Source: JABABV01 sp965222755 (GTDB lineage Bacteria > Bacillota_I > Bacilli_A > Mycoplasmatales > JABABV01). From it: a stretch of 64,000 bases of DNA. Numbering within the stretch: position 1 is the first letter of the stretch; every line of letters starts with the position of its first letter. This document shows, one piece after another, positions 21,930 to 32,865 of this stretch. The DNA is taken from positions 124,001-188,000 of the forward strand of contig CBDCUK010000001.1 in the NCBI GenBank assembly GCA_965222755.1, written 5' to 3'. Made by a program: the position numbers and the translations under genes. The notes beneath the pieces are model-generated. The model ran no database searches. It saw only the letters and a list, made by a program, of their open reading frames with translations, and was not told the DNA's origin.

Positions 21930-22496
21930 TCAATTGTAATCAATATTTTGGTTTCTTTGGTTTTTTTGCTCATATAATCAATCTATATGAAACGGTTTCG
22001 GTAAGCTATTATCTTGTTGTGCTAATTCTATTTTACTAATAATTTTATGAGCATCGCCATCAGTTTTGAAAGAAGTTCTAATTTTACTAATTTCACTTTC
22101 TGATAAAGTTCTATTTAATAATTTTTCAATAGCATCTAAAAGAAAAGTTAAGCCTATGTTATTAATAATGTTATTTTCTACAAAATTAAAGTGTAAAATT
22201 TTATAATATAAATTATTGAAACTAAAGTTAATTTTATTTTCGATATTATATATACTTAATAATTTTTTATCGATTAATTTCGTTAAAATGTTATTAACAT
22301 CTTTTAAACTCATTTCTGTTGAATTAGAAATTTTTTTTGGATTAACTGATAAATTTTGTAATTTAATATTTTCAATTTGTAAAATAACAATTATTTCTTG
22401 ATCACTAATATTTAGATTTCGATAATTTGTTAACAAAAGGTTAATTTTTGAAATCGACATTTTGTTTAAAAAATGTTCAAAATTATTTTTAATCAT
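21906..22496 (-). CDS. dnaD: DnaD-like replication initiation protein
   Basis: 196 residues. An N-terminal winged-helix-like region (ISDQEIIVILQIENIK, VNPKKISNSTEMSLKDVNNIL) is followed by a C-terminal DnaD/DnaB2-like segment (SESEISKIRTSF). In Firmicutes DnaD helps load the helicase during initiation and restart. The call rests on this pattern plus the neighbours recU and gpsB; the N-terminal part is diverged. TGA codons near the end are Trp, moving the stop to 21906, inside the recU coding end. Confidence 0.72.
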
Positions 22497-22520
22497 ACGC
22501 CACCAACCTTCTTTAATTAT

Positions 22521-23318
22521 CTAATATCTAAAAAATTTATTATAAATGCATTTGAAAGTAATTATGATACGACGCATCAAAAAGCAACTCGAAAACAAAA
22601 ATGATCAAATTAACATAAAGTTATAAATCGATATACTTTTCTTTAATTTTTTTATGTGATCTTGAGAATAAGTTTTTTCTTGATGGATGAAATTATAAAT
22701 TATATGTTTGTTTTTTATGATTCCAAATAACGTTACCATTATAGCAAACAAAAACATAAATAATAATAGACTAATAGCGAATCATAATAAAAATTTTGTT
22801 TTTACTATGATTGCTATAATAATTCCAATATAAAATATTAATCAGTATAACCATAAAATTTTTAAAGAAAATGGTCAATAAAATAAAATGTATTTTCATT
22901 TTTTATTTTTTGTGATCACTAATTGATATCCAGAAATAAGAGCAATTGAGTTAGAAAAAATATTATTCATATAAAAACTTCTATTAAAAAAATATACTTT
23001 TTTACTTCAAGGTGATCAAGAATAATATTTAAAATTCCCTTGAGTAACTGTCAAATTATTAATATTATAAAATTTTAAAAAATTTAATAATATTTGGTGA
23101 CCTGTAAAAATAGTTTTATTAAACGGGAGCTGTGATCTTCGAAATATTCTCTTAAAAATAAACATGTATACAAAAATTGCTATTGTGTTGATTAACAATA
23201 GAATAAAAATATAAAATGATATTTTTATTATGTAAGTAGGATTATTATCAATCTCAAATGTGATGTCATATCAATTCACTATTGGAGAATTGTATTTTAT
23301 TATAATTGTTTTTAGCAT
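22521..23318 (-). CDS. YugP-like membrane protein lacking the zinc peptidase motif
   Basis: 265 residues. The layout matches the YugP neutral zinc metallopeptidase family: an N-terminal membrane helix, then TGHQILLNFLKFYNINNLTVTQG, a segment like the family RVVRLSEPVY (here KKVYFFNRSFY), then two or three more membrane helices. Where YugP has the HEVGH zinc motif, this protein has IALISGYQLVI, with no His or Glu. It is therefore probably a dead peptidase or one recruited for another task. Many TGA Trp codons interrupt it under the standard code. The ATG at 23318 follows a terminator stem directly and has no clear ribosome binding site. Confidence 0.55.
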
Positions 23319-23324
23319 AATAAT

Positions 23325-23372
23325 AAATATACCATAAAAATAGATTTTTAAATCTATTTTTATGGTATATTT
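23325..23372 (-). terminator. Long hairpin terminator after the HU gene
   Basis: A perfect inverted repeat of about 22 bp (AATATACCATAAAAATAGAT and its complement around TTA) lies 38 bases after the HU stop on minus. Its distal end reaches to within seven bases of the next start codon at 23318. Confidence 0.75.
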
Positions 23373-23409
23373 GGAATATTTTATTTAAAATTTATAAAAA
23401 GTTCTTAAT

Positions 23410-23688
23410 TTAACTGCTTTTTATTGCAACTTTAAATGATTTTCCGGCTCTAAAAGCAGGAACTTTAGTTGCGGCAATATGTAATTTAGCACCAGTTGCT
23501 GGGTTGATTCCCATACGTGCTTTACGATGACGAGCTTCAAAAGTTCCAAAACCAGATATAGCAACTTTTTCACCAGATTTTAATACATCAGTAATTTCAT
23601 CTATGATTGTATCTAGTACATTGCTAGCTTCGACTTTAGTGATATCGCATTTTTCTGAAACAACATCGATTAATTGTCCTTTATTCAT
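23410..23688 (-). CDS. hup: HU family DNA-binding protein
   Basis: 92 residues, the standard HU length. MNKGQLIDVVSEK start, GFGTFEARHRKAR and the beta-arm tip GINPATG with conserved Pro are present. HU bends and compacts DNA and is often the main nucleoid protein in mollicutes. AGGAGG precedes the ATG. Upstream, AAAGCG and CGCTTT (23739-23761) form a small inverted repeat near the promoter. Confidence 0.97.
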   Translation of the reverse strand: MNKGQLIDVVSEKCDITKVEASNVLDTIIDEITDVLKSGEKVAISGFGTFEARHRKARMGINPATGAKLHIAATKVPAFRAGKSFKVAIKSS

Positions 23689-23804
23689 AATATCCTCCTA
23701 TTTAATAATTAACATCTTAAAAATCACCTATACTAATTAAAAGCGTCAAATATTCGCTTTACACTATTATTATACCCAAAAAAAAATTAAATACATAATT
23801 TTCA

Positions 23805-24809
23805 TTATTCGTTATTTAAAGTACGATGGGTTAATTTCAGTAATTCTGCGTCTAAAGAATTATGTAAATATAGAATATTATACAAAGCATCAATTATTGG
23901 TGTTTGAATTTCAAAGTTTAATTCTAATAATTTTTCTTTGATAATTTTACAAGCAAATACACCTTCAACTGTTTTATTGTTTTCAGCCATAACACTAGCA
24001 ACATTTTTACTTTTACCCAAAATTGTTCCAAAGGAAAAATTACGAGACAATGTACTAGTTCCGGTAACTATTAAATCACCAATTCCAGTAAGGCCCATAA
24101 ACGTTTTGGCATCAGCTCCTAAAGCGACCCCGATGCGAACCATTTCAGCTAAGCCTCTAGTTAAAAGCGCGGCTATTGAATTAATTCCATAACCATAACC
24201 ATTTAAAATCCCAGACATAATGGCAATCGGATTTTTAATAGCAGCACCCAATTCAGCACCTAAATAATCTGTTTGAACATAAACTCTAAAATATTGATTA
24301 CTAAATAAATCTTGTATCACTTTAGCAGCTTTTGGGTCATAGCTTGTTGCCACAATAGCAGTAAAGTTTCTTAAAATCGCTTCTTCAGCATGAGTTGGTC
24401 CTAAAAGGGAAATAATAGCACGATTTTTTTCAGCTGGAATAATCGATCTTAAAAAGGGGATCATTAACTGTTTACTAGACTTTTCAAACCCTTTTGATAC
24501 ATTAACAAAATAAGTTGGTTTTTTTAGGAAAGGAATCACTTGCTTAATAACTTGTTTGATAAAAGGCGATGGAATTGCAATTACAATAATATCAGTATTT
24601 TTTAAAGCAATCTCTAAATCTTTTGTTGCTCTAATCTTGGCATTTAACTCCACACCTTTAAAAAATTCTTCATTCTTATGATTATTATTGATATCGTTAA
24701 TTTGTTTGCTATCAATACCTCAAATAACAACTTCTTGATTATTATCGGCTAAAACTTGAGAAATTGCACTCCCTCAAGCACCGCTACCTAAAACTGTAAT
24801 TTTCTTCAT
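23805..24809 (-). CDS. gpsA: Glycerol-3-phosphate dehydrogenase [NAD(P)+]
   Basis: 334 residues. The nucleotide-binding GSGAWG lies at residues 8-13; NVSKGFE, GPTHAEE, the active-site Lys region AIKNPIAIMSG and TGIGDLIVT follow. It reduces dihydroxyacetone phosphate to sn-glycerol 3-phosphate, the backbone for PlsC, PgsA and other lipid enzymes encoded here. The TGA at 24654-24800 region is read as Trp to reach the ATG at 24809, which has TTAGGAG before it. It is 24 bases from der. Confidence 0.95.
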
Positions 24810-24833
24810 ATGAAATAACTCCTAATTTATTAA

Positions 24834-26147
24834 TTATTTACTTTCACGGAAAATTAATTTTAAATATACTCCTTCAAATCCAAAATGTTCACGTAATTGA
24901 TTTTCTAAATATCTTCTATATGAAAAGTGTAAATATTTGGGACTATTTACGAAAAAAATAAAAGTTGGTACACGACCATTAACTTGTGATGCATAATATA
25001 TTTTTAAACGTCCACCATTAAAATCTGGTGTTTGATTAAGCATTTGAGCATCTTGAACTACACTATTTAAAACATTAGTGTTTAATTTTATTTTTAAGTT
25101 TCTATTAACGATTAATAATTTTTCAAAAACAAAATTTAATTTTTGTTTTTTTAATGCACTAGTAAATAAAATTGGTGAAAAACTTAAATATTTAAATTTT
25201 GAAATAACTTTTTTACGCACTTCTGCCATTGTGTGACTATCTTTTTTAACCAAATCTCATTTATTAACAATAATAATAACTGGTTTTTCTGCTGCAAAAG
25301 CATAGCCACCAACTCTTAAATCTTGCTCTGAAATATCGCGATCAGCTTCTAATACTAATAGGACGATATCACTACGATCAATTGCTTTAAAAGCTCTCAA
25401 CACAGAATATTTTTCAATCTTCTCTACTAGTTTACCTTTTTTTCTAATCCCAGCAGTATCAATAATTAAATAATTTTGGTCATCTTTAACAAATTTTGAA
25501 TCAACAGCATCCCTAGTAGTACCATGAATTGGTGAAACAATGCTTCGCTCCTCATTTAATATTGCGTTAACTAAACTTGATTTACCAACATTAGGTTGAC
25601 CGATAACAGAAAAACTGATTGTATTTTCATCGACTTCTTCTGATTTTGGATCAGCTTCCTTAATAATTTGATCAAGTAAAATACTAACCCCAATACTATG
25701 AGTTGCTGAAATTGGGACAACATCAGCAAACCCTAAACTATAAAATTCGGAAACTCTTTCCTTAATATTGCTATTGTCAACTTTATTGGCAGCAACAATA
25801 ATTTTTTTGTTAGTGCGAAATAATAATTTTGAAATTGACTCATCGTTTTTTGTAATTCCAATTTGAGAATTTGTAACAAAAATAATAATATCAGCTTCTT
25901 TTAAAGCGACTTTTACTTGTAAACGAATTTGTTTTTGCAAATCGTTTTCTTTAATTTCTAATCCACCAGTATCAATTATTGCAAATTCACGTCTTAATCA
26001 TTTAACTTTTCCATAAATTCGGTCTCTTGTTACTCCTGGAGTGTCTTCTACAATTGCTAATCGTTCACGAATTAAACGGTTAAATAAAGTTGATTTACCA
26101 ACATTTGGAGCACCTACAAGAGCCACTGTTAAAAGTTTTTTACTCAT
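24834..26147 (-). CDS. der: Ribosome biogenesis GTPase Der (EngA)
   Basis: 437 residues with two tandem GTPase domains: GAPNVGKST (12-20), DTPGVTRDR and NKVD in the first; GQPNVGKSS, GTTRDAVDS, DTAGIRKKG and NKWD in the second; a KH-like C-terminal domain closes it. Der is needed for 50S assembly. The ATG at 26147 shares one base with the cmk stop codon (TAATG), so the pair is translationally coupled, as in many Firmicutes. Confidence 0.97.
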
Positions 26148-26848
26148 TATTTAACATCCTTAACCATGACTTGGTTTATTAATTTTGTAATTTCATCGAT
26201 AGTTTGTTCTAAATTTATATTAGTATTATCTATTAATATTGCGTTTGGGGCTTGTTTTAAAGCACCAATTTTTCTAGTGCTATCAATCTTATCGCGATTT
26301 TGAATTGATAATTTTATTTCTTCTAGTGAAACTTGAAGATTTTGATTGTTTAATTGATTTTGCAAAAATCGTCTATTAGCTCTTGTATCAATTGAAGCTG
26401 TTAAGAATATTTTTAAATTAGCATTTGGAAATACAATTGTTCCGATATCGCGACCATCTAATATACTATTAAACTGCATTCCTAATTGTCTCTGTTGATT
26501 AACTAAAAAACTACGAATTTCCTTTATTGTAGCGACATTACTAACTTTGTTATTAACCTCACTACTACGAATTTCATTATTTATTAATTGACCATCTATT
26601 AATAATTCTTTTTTATCATTATAATTAATAGTTGTGTCGTTAATAATTTTTTCTAAATCTAATTTATTTGTGACTTGATAATTATTTTTAATAATTTTTC
26701 AAGTAATAGCGCGATACATTGCTCCAGTATCTATATATAAAAAATTGAATTTTTTAGCAATAATTTTAGCAATAGTTGATTTTCCTGAACCAGCAGGACC
26801 ATCAATCGCAATCACAATATGTTTTTCCTTTTTCAATAGTGTGTTCAT
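26147..26848 (-). CDS. cmk: Cytidylate kinase
   Basis: 233 residues. Walker A is GPAGSGKST (17-25), followed by DTGAMYRAITW and the LDGRDIGTIVFPNA motif; RDKIDSTRKIGAL is the substrate-lid Arg region. It phosphorylates CMP and dCMP. AAAGGA precedes the ATG at 26848. Coupled to der. TGA codons such as in AITW are Trp. Confidence 0.95.
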
Positions 26849-26864
26849 TTTTTAAGTATCCTTT

Positions 26865-27617
26865 TTAACTTTTCATTACTAGATATAATGTTAAAAATAC
26901 TAGAGTTATTACAAAAGTAATAATCGAAAATATTAATAGTTTTTTTACAAATTTAGTATTGGTTTTTTCTGGTTTAGCAATTAAGTCATCAGATTTTAAT
27001 TGGCGCGTATCCAAATTAACTAATCCATAATAACGTTTTTTCAGATCTGATAATTTTTCGCTATTTTGAATTTTAGACTCTTTTTCCTTTATGATATTAA
27101 ATAATAATTCTAATAATTCATTTCTTTTTTGGAGAATGTTTTCTGATAAAGTAGCCGAATTATTAATCAATTCATTGATAATATGTTTTAAATTAGCTTC
27201 GTTATTATCAAATGATAATTCTTTATTTTTATCAATAATAACTTGTTCAGTTAGTAATTCTTTTTTTTGGAAATAAATAATTTTATTTAAAGTTAATTCA
27301 TCAATTTTGTATGGTGGTCTAACATCATCAGAATGAATAATATTACTATTTTCAGCAATTAAATTTTTTAATGAATTTTTAACAGAATCATTTTTATTTG
27401 AAGATACAAATTCAAAATATGGTGATATTTTTTTTAAACGTTCATGTAAATCAGTAATTTTTTTACTTAATAATAGATAATTTTCACTTTTTTTATAATC
27501 AATTTTTTCATTGGAATCAATTGTTTTTAAAGTTGAAAAATTATTATTGATTTTAGAACGGAGATGTTTATATTTAAGAATTCTGGTATTGTGATTTTCG
27601 CTTTTATCATCGCTCAT
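26865..27617 (-). CDS. Coiled-coil protein with C-terminal membrane helix, unknown
   Basis: 250 residues, not recognised. About 225 hydrophilic residues with Lys, Asn and Leu heptads, then one membrane helix at the end (LLIFSIITFVITLVFLTLYL). It is the largest of the tail-anchored proteins in this window. The gene lies 16 bases upstream of cmk on the same strand, so it is probably cotranscribed with cmk and der. No TGA codon is used inside it. Confidence 0.75.
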   Translation of the reverse strand: MSDDKSENHNTRILKYKHLRSKINNNFSTLKTIDSNEKIDYKKSENYLLLSKKITDLHERLKKISPYFEFVSSNKNDSVKNSLKNLIAENSNIIHSDDVRPPYKIDELTLNKIIYFQKKELLTEQVIIDKNKELSFDNNEANLKHIINELINNSATLSENILQKRNELLELLFNIIKEKESKIQNSEKLSDLKKRYYGLVNLDTRQLKSDDLIAKPEKTNTKFVKKLLIFSIITFVITLVFLTLYLVMKS

Positions 27618-27729
27618 TGATTTGTCCTCCTACCGGAAATAAGATTAATAAATAAAAAATAATATACATATTTATTTTATTAATAAATTATATATTATTG
27701 ACTATAACTTTGCAATTAAATTTTATTAA

Positions 27730-28356
27730 CTATTTTTTAAATTTAATCATTTTACTAAATGTTGGCATAATAATTATAAAAATCAAAATATTAATTAGAA
27801 GATTAGTGATGTTAAAAGGCAGTAAAACAACTCATAAATAATGACTATTAGTAACAAAATCATTATAACCGTATAAATTAAGTAAAAAATATTTATTAGA
27901 TAAGACGCCTATTATACTAACGCTAGCAATCGTTATAATGATAATTATCAATAAAATTAATCATTGGTGTTTTGGATTTTTATTTAATTTTTGTTCTTTA
28001 TTAAAAAATAAAATTGTTAATAAAAATCAAATTGTAATTACAGAAACCCCGATAATAGCATTAGATAATCCACCAACTCAAGAACCAGATATAAAAGTGG
28101 TCGAAAATCCATGAATTATTGCAATCGCAAAAGTAAATCAATATTTTACTAAATATAAAGCAATAATTAATAAGAAAATACCACAATCAAATTGTAGAAA
28201 ACCATCAATTTTAGGCATTATTTCAATACATAATAATGATGTAGCAACAGCTAAAGCTAACAATAGTCCTGATTCAGAAATTTTAATTGTTAAATTTCTA
28301 GAGGGGTTATTATAGTGTTTTACTTGGTTTTTTTTGTTATTTAATGACCAATTCAT
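27730..28356 (-). CDS. ribU: ECF transporter S component, RibU-like (riboflavin)
   Basis: 208 residues, five or six membrane helices seen when TGA is read as Trp. The segment MPKIDGFLQFDCGIF resembles the RibU motif FLKxDFSD between the first helices, which suggests riboflavin or FMN uptake via an energy-coupling module encoded elsewhere. No FMN riboswitch is visible upstream. The N-terminal 25 residues are hydrophilic. It could be another S component, so the substrate is tentative. Confidence 0.6.
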
Positions 28357-28554
28357 ACAAAACGCCCCTTCCTAATGATTAAAGTTAAAGTTTATAAAAT
28401 AAATTTATTTATAAAAAGACTTTTTTTTAATTGATTAATATATTATAATTTTTTATAAAGCGTTATTGAAGTATTATTATAGCAAATTTTGCAATAATTT
28501 AAAGTATCTGTCAACAGAAATGCTTTTATATACTAAAATCAAGGAGATTATTTT

Positions 28555-29109
28555 ATGAAAAAAACAAACATAAATGCAATAATTGACATTCCTAAAGGTT
28601 CTAATATTAAATATGAATTTGATCGTAAAACTGGTAAAGTTATTGTTGATAGAATTTTATATGGGGCTAATGTTTATCCTTATAATTATGGATATATTGA
28701 AAATACACTAGATTGAGATGGCGATGAATTAGACGTTTTAATTATTTCAGATCATAGTTTTGCACCAGGTTGCCAAGTACCAATAAATATTCTGGGAGCT
28801 ATGAAAATGATTGATGACGGTGAAACTGATACTAAATTAATTGGTGTTATTTCTTGTGATCCTCGTTGAAGTGATGTTAAAGCATTAAAAGATCTTAATC
28901 AACATCGTTTATTAGAAATTGAAGACTTCTTTTCAAATTATAAAAATCTACAAAATAAAACTGTTAAAATTAATGGTTTTGAAAATGAAGACTGAGCTAA
29001 TAAAGAATTAATCGAATGTGAAAACTTATATAAAAAATATCATAATATTCCAAAAAGTAAATTTTTAGAATTAATGAAAGCAAGTCATCCTGAAAAATAT
29101 ACTGTTTAA
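28555..29109 (+). CDS. ppa: Inorganic pyrophosphatase
   Basis: 184 residues, a family I pyrophosphatase. The signature Asp cluster DWDGDELDVLI, YPYNYGYIENT and the DPRWSDV segment are present; they bind Mg and pyrophosphate. It pulls biosynthetic reactions forward by removing PPi. It is invisible to a standard-code ORF search because several Trp codons are TGA. AAGGAG precedes the ATG at 28555. It stands alone on plus, divergent from ribU and convergent with rluB. Confidence 0.95.
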
Positions 29110-29124
29110 AAAATCTTTAAATAA

Positions 29125-29158
29125 CAAAAAAACTCTATTAATTATAGAGTTTTTTTAT
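29125..29158. terminator. Bidirectional terminator between ppa and rluB
   Basis: AAAAAAACTCTA pairs with TAGAGTTTTTTT around TTAATTA. It serves both convergent genes; the rluB stop codon lies inside the hairpin. Confidence 0.9.
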
Positions 29159-29845
29159 TTCTAATTCTGTTAACTTACGATATTCGCCTGGTTCTAATTT
29201 TGAATCAAGTGATATACCATTAATACTAACTCGTTTTAATTTTAATAATTCGTAATCCAAATAAATAATAATATCTTTGATTTCATGTTTTTTTCCTTCA
29301 TAAATTTTAATTTCTAAAACACTATAATCTTTTTCAATATTAATATTTTTTACACGTGCAGCAATTGGGGCTGTGTGATAATTAGTTAATTGGATTCCGT
29401 CTTTTAATTCTTCTAGTTTTTTCTCTTCGGCAATTCCACGAATTAAAATTTCATAAGTTTTCATAATTTTATTGCGTGGACTTGTTAAATATTGACTTAA
29501 AACACCATCATTAGTAATTAACAATAATCCCGTAGTATCAAAATCTAAACGACCGATTGGGAATAAATAAGTATTTAATTCTTTAAATGTATCCATTACT
29601 GTTGGGCGATTACGATCATCTCTTAAAGTTGTTAATGTTCATTTTGGTTTATGAAACATATAATAATATAATGTTTCTTTTTTAATGATTTTACCATTAA
29701 CCGTAATCTTGTCATCGAAACTTGCCTTCATACCGATTAGTGCTAATTCGCCATTAACTTTTACGCGACCCTCATTAATTAATACTTCTGCTTGTCGACG
29801 AGAGCAAACCCCTGATTGTGCTAAAATTTTCTGAATTCTAATAAT
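29138..29845 (-). CDS. rluB: 23S rRNA pseudouridine synthase RluB-like
   Basis: 235 residues. An S4 domain (SGVCSRRQAEVLINEGRVKVNG) precedes the RsuA/RluB catalytic part, with the catalytic Asp in GRLDFDTTGLLLITNDG and the KTYEI and GKKHEIKDI segments. The conserved start (family: RLQKxLA) reads RIQKILAQ, but no ATG, GTG or TTG lies in frame at a suitable distance. The best fit is an ATT codon at 29845, nine bases after AAGAGG. scpB ends 29 bases upstream, as in Firmicute scpA-scpB-rluB operons. Confidence 0.85.
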
Positions 29846-29874
29846 AAATAAAAACCTCTTTTCTTAATCATTAT

Positions 29875-30456
29875 TTAATTTTCTTTTTTAAATAAATTTA
29901 GTTCTGTTTGTTCGCTATTAAAATCTGTAATTTCGGGCAAAGATTTTAAATCCATTAAATCAAAAGTGTCCATAAAAGTATTAGTTACGCTATATAAGAT
30001 TGGGTTACCAGGAGTTTTACTTCGACCCACCTCGGCAATCAAATCTTTAGCAACTAATTTACGAATTATAGCATCACTTGATACTCCTCGAATATATTCA
30101 ACTTCAATTCTAGTAGTAGGTCGTTTGTAAGCAATAATCGCCAATGTTTCTAAACTAGCTTGTGATAATTTACGATTACGAACATTGCTTTGGTGAAGTT
30201 TATTGTAAAAATTTACATCACTAGATTTAGTAACAAATTTAAAGAAATCACCAAACTTCTTAACAATTAGACCCTTACTTTGATTGTTATTGTAATAGTT
30301 TAAAAAATTAATTAATAATTTTTTAGCTGTTATCTTATTACAATTAAATAAGTTTTTAACAGTGATAAGATTGATTCCATTTTCACCTTGTAAAAACATA
30401 CTACCTTCAATAATACGAAAACAATCTTCGAGTTTCATTTTTGAATTTTCAACCAT
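29875..30456 (-). CDS. scpB: Segregation and condensation protein B
   Basis: 193 residues with two winged-helix domains; the second contains the family motif LSQASLETLAIIAYKRP and RIEVEYIRGV. ScpB works with ScpA and SMC in chromosome condensation and segregation. The ATG at 30456 follows the scpA stop immediately (TAAATG), so they are made together. Confidence 0.95.
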   Translation of the reverse strand: MVENSKMKLEDCFRIIEGSMFLQGENGINLITVKNLFNCNKITAKKLLINFLNYYNNNQSKGLIVKKFGDFFKFVTKSSDVNFYNKLHQSNVRNRKLSQASLETLAIIAYKRPTTRIEVEYIRGVSSDAIIRKLVAKDLIAEVGRSKTPGNPILYSVTNTFMDTFDLMDLKSLPEITDFNSEQTELNLFKKEN

Positions 30457-31257
30457 TTAAACCAACTCTTTTTTATTTTTTTGGAAAAATACATCTGCAA
30501 ATAAATCACTTTGATAAATCGATAAATGATTTTTGTTAACAAAATCTAATAATATTAAAAATGTAGCAGCATAATGCTGTTTCGAATCAACGTTAACAAA
30601 TTCATCGAGATGGACTAAAGTATCATAATCATAAAGTGATAATTGAGCCTTGATATTTTTGATGAGATTATCAATTGAAACTGTTGGACGAATAATAAAA
30701 GTTTCCATTGGTTTTTGGTCTTTTAAACGCAGCAACATTTTTTCAATAGCAAGTGGTAATATACTAGGGTCCATTTTTTGAAGTTTCACTTCTTGATTAA
30801 TTTCAATTTCATCAATAATATTAACTAAATCACTTTGATTTTTAGTTAGAAAGTCCTGCCGATCATCATAAGCAAACTTTAATTGATTAGCGGCTTTTTT
30901 AAATTTTTCATAATTTAATAAACGAGCTATTAGTTCACTACGTTGATCATCTTCTAATTCATCTTGATTAATATCAATAATTGATTTAGGCAATAAACTT
31001 TTTGACTTTAATTCAATTAAATAACTAGCCATGACTAAATATTCACTAGCGATTTCAAGATTAATTTTTTTAAAATCTTCAATGTATTTTAAGTATTGTT
31101 GCGTAATTGAAGCAACATCCAAATCCATAATCGTCATTTTCTTTTCTTTTAAAGTAAATAACAATAAGTCTAAAGGTCCTTCGAAATCACTTAGTTTAAC
31201 AATATAGGGATTGTCGCTAAAAAAAGAACTTTGTTGATTAGAGGTTATTTTTTTCAT
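30457..31257 (-). CDS. scpA: Segregation and condensation protein A
   Basis: 266 residues, the kleisin subunit bridging the SMC heads. The N-terminal motif DFEGPLDLLLFTLKEKK and EYLVMASYLIELKSKSLLP are typical. AAAGGCAGG precedes the ATG at 31257. The gene starts 28 bases after the first deoA stop. Confidence 0.96.
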   Translation of the reverse strand: MKKITSNQQSSFFSDNPYIVKLSDFEGPLDLLLFTLKEKKMTIMDLDVASITQQYLKYIEDFKKINLEIASEYLVMASYLIELKSKSLLPKSIIDINQDELEDDQRSELIARLLNYEKFKKAANQLKFAYDDRQDFLTKNQSDLVNIIDEIEINQEVKLQKMDPSILPLAIEKMLLRLKDQKPMETFIIRPTVSIDNLIKNIKAQLSLYDYDTLVHLDEFVNVDSKQHYAATFLILLDFVNKNHLSIYQSDLFADVFFQKNKKELV

Positions 31258-31284
31258 TTGATATTACCTGCCTTTAATTTAATT

Positions 31285-32643
31285 TTAAAGGTTTTTTGAA
31301 TAAAGAACATGATGAATTGTTTTTGGGAAGCGTTTTTCATCACTAAGATGATTTTTTATACTCACAGAATCATAATAAGCTGTGATTAATTTTTCTTCTG
31401 CAATTGGAATTGCACTATATAAAATTGCAATTATATCATCTTTTTTAACTTTTGTTCCTTGGTGTTTAATAATTTGAATTCCGGCACTATGATCAATTGG
31501 GTCATCGCCTAAATGACGGGCGCCACCAAGCATTTCAACTACTGTAAAAATATTTGATAGTTTTTTAAAATTAATAAAACCATCTTCATTAGCTTTAATT
31601 TCCAAACGATATTTAGCATTGATAAATGATTCAACATCATCTTTTCAAATTCCGTGTTGGGCAATAACAATTTCTTTAAACGACGCTAACGCCCTCCCAC
31701 TAGCAATAGCTTCATCAATTAATTTGTGAGTCTCGGTTTCATCCTTAGCAATTCCTGCTTCAATTAAAGCGATGCTAACAAACTTATAAACTAATTCTTT
31801 TAAGTTAGGATTGATTGCACCTTGATTACTCAAAAATTTGATCGATTCATAAACTTCTAAATTATTCCCGATAAAATTCCCTAAAGGAATATCCATATTT
31901 GACAGTATTGCTACAAAATTACGATTTAATTTTTTAGCAATGCTCAACATGCGATCAGCTAATTGAATTTTAGACTCAGTAACTGATAAATTATTTAACA
32001 ATGCTCCGCTTCCAGTTTTGATATCTAATAAAACTAAATCAGTATCAAAAACTAATTTTTTACACATAACGGAAGGAACGATTAACGCTGGTGAAGCGAC
32101 CACACCAACCTCGTCCCTTAAAGTAAAAAGTTTTTTTTCGGCTTTTAATCAATTTGGATTTGATTCCATAATTACGCTACGATTACTTTTTAAAATCGAT
32201 ATCGCTTCTTCACGAGTAAAATCAGTACGGAAGTTTTCAAACGATTCTAATTTATCGATTGTTCCTCCACTTCGACCGAGTGCTCGACCAGAAATTTTCA
32301 TTAAATAAAGTTCTGGAAAAGATTTAATAATCGGTGCAAAAATTAATGAAATTTTATCACCAATTCCACCAGTAGAATGCTTATCAATGATAAAAGCATT
32401 TGCTAGTTCTTTATCTTTTTTTAGATTTGTCCTATCTGAATCTTCAATGACTGCTTGGGTAAAATTAAATATTTCATCATTATTACAATGATTAATAAAA
32501 ACACTAGTTATAATTGCTGACATTTGGGCATCGCTAATTAAGTTATCGCGATAACTTTTAATTAGAAAAAATATTTCCTCTTTACTAAAAGCCTTTTTAT
32601 TTAGTTTAACATTTAAAATATCTTTAACGTTTAAGTAAGACAT
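31285..32643 (-). CDS. deoA: Pyrimidine/thymidine nucleoside phosphorylase, diverged copy
   Basis: 452 residues, full length when TGA codons at 32149 and 31645 are read as Trp. The glycosyltransferase fold is complete: KHSTGGIGDK (phosphate site), SGRALG, GGTIDKLESF, LDIKTGSGALL and the C-terminal IDHSAG. In the normally conserved GHxGGT motif it has Arg in place of His (ALGRSGGT). The neighbouring copy keeps the His. It also has MCKK for MSKK. It may have shifted substrate or lost activity. It has its own structured leader (32704-32748) and a good AAGGAGAA site. Confidence 0.88.
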
Positions 32644-32865
32644 GCGTTTCTCCTTAAAATCATTTTATTGTATAGATTAATGTTTTTTGGTTAATTCAAC
32701 AATCGCTCACTTATGAGCATAACAATAATGCCATTTGATAAGTGAGCGAATTTATATTAGTCTAAAAATTATTTAACTTTACAAATATAATATAAGATTA
32801 CTACTAATAAATCTATCTTTATTAGTGTTTATTTTCCGTTTTAGATCACCTTCCTTATTGATATT
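32644..32865 (-). promoter_or_regulatory. Structured leader between the two deoA genes
   Basis: CGCTCACTTAT at 32704-32714 pairs perfectly with ATAAGTGAGCG at 32738-32748. Inside, GCAT and ATGC form a second stem. On minus this hairpin lies 60 to 105 bases before the start of the diverged deoA copy. There is no T tract, so it does not look like a simple terminator. The rest of the gap is AT-rich without a gene. Confidence 0.5.

Noticed and set aside
28357..28554. FMN riboswitch before the RibU-like gene
   Set aside because: None of the conserved RFN elements is present in the gap.
29835..29871. Frameshifted start of rluB from ATG 29871
   Set aside because: That ATG begins a 16-codon frame ending in TAG; the family start aligns better with an ATT codon after AAGAGG, though a sequencing error cannot be excluded.
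31285..32643. First deoA copy as a pseudogene broken by stops
   Set aside because: The interruptions are all TGA codons, read as Trp in this organism; the frame is intact from start to stop.
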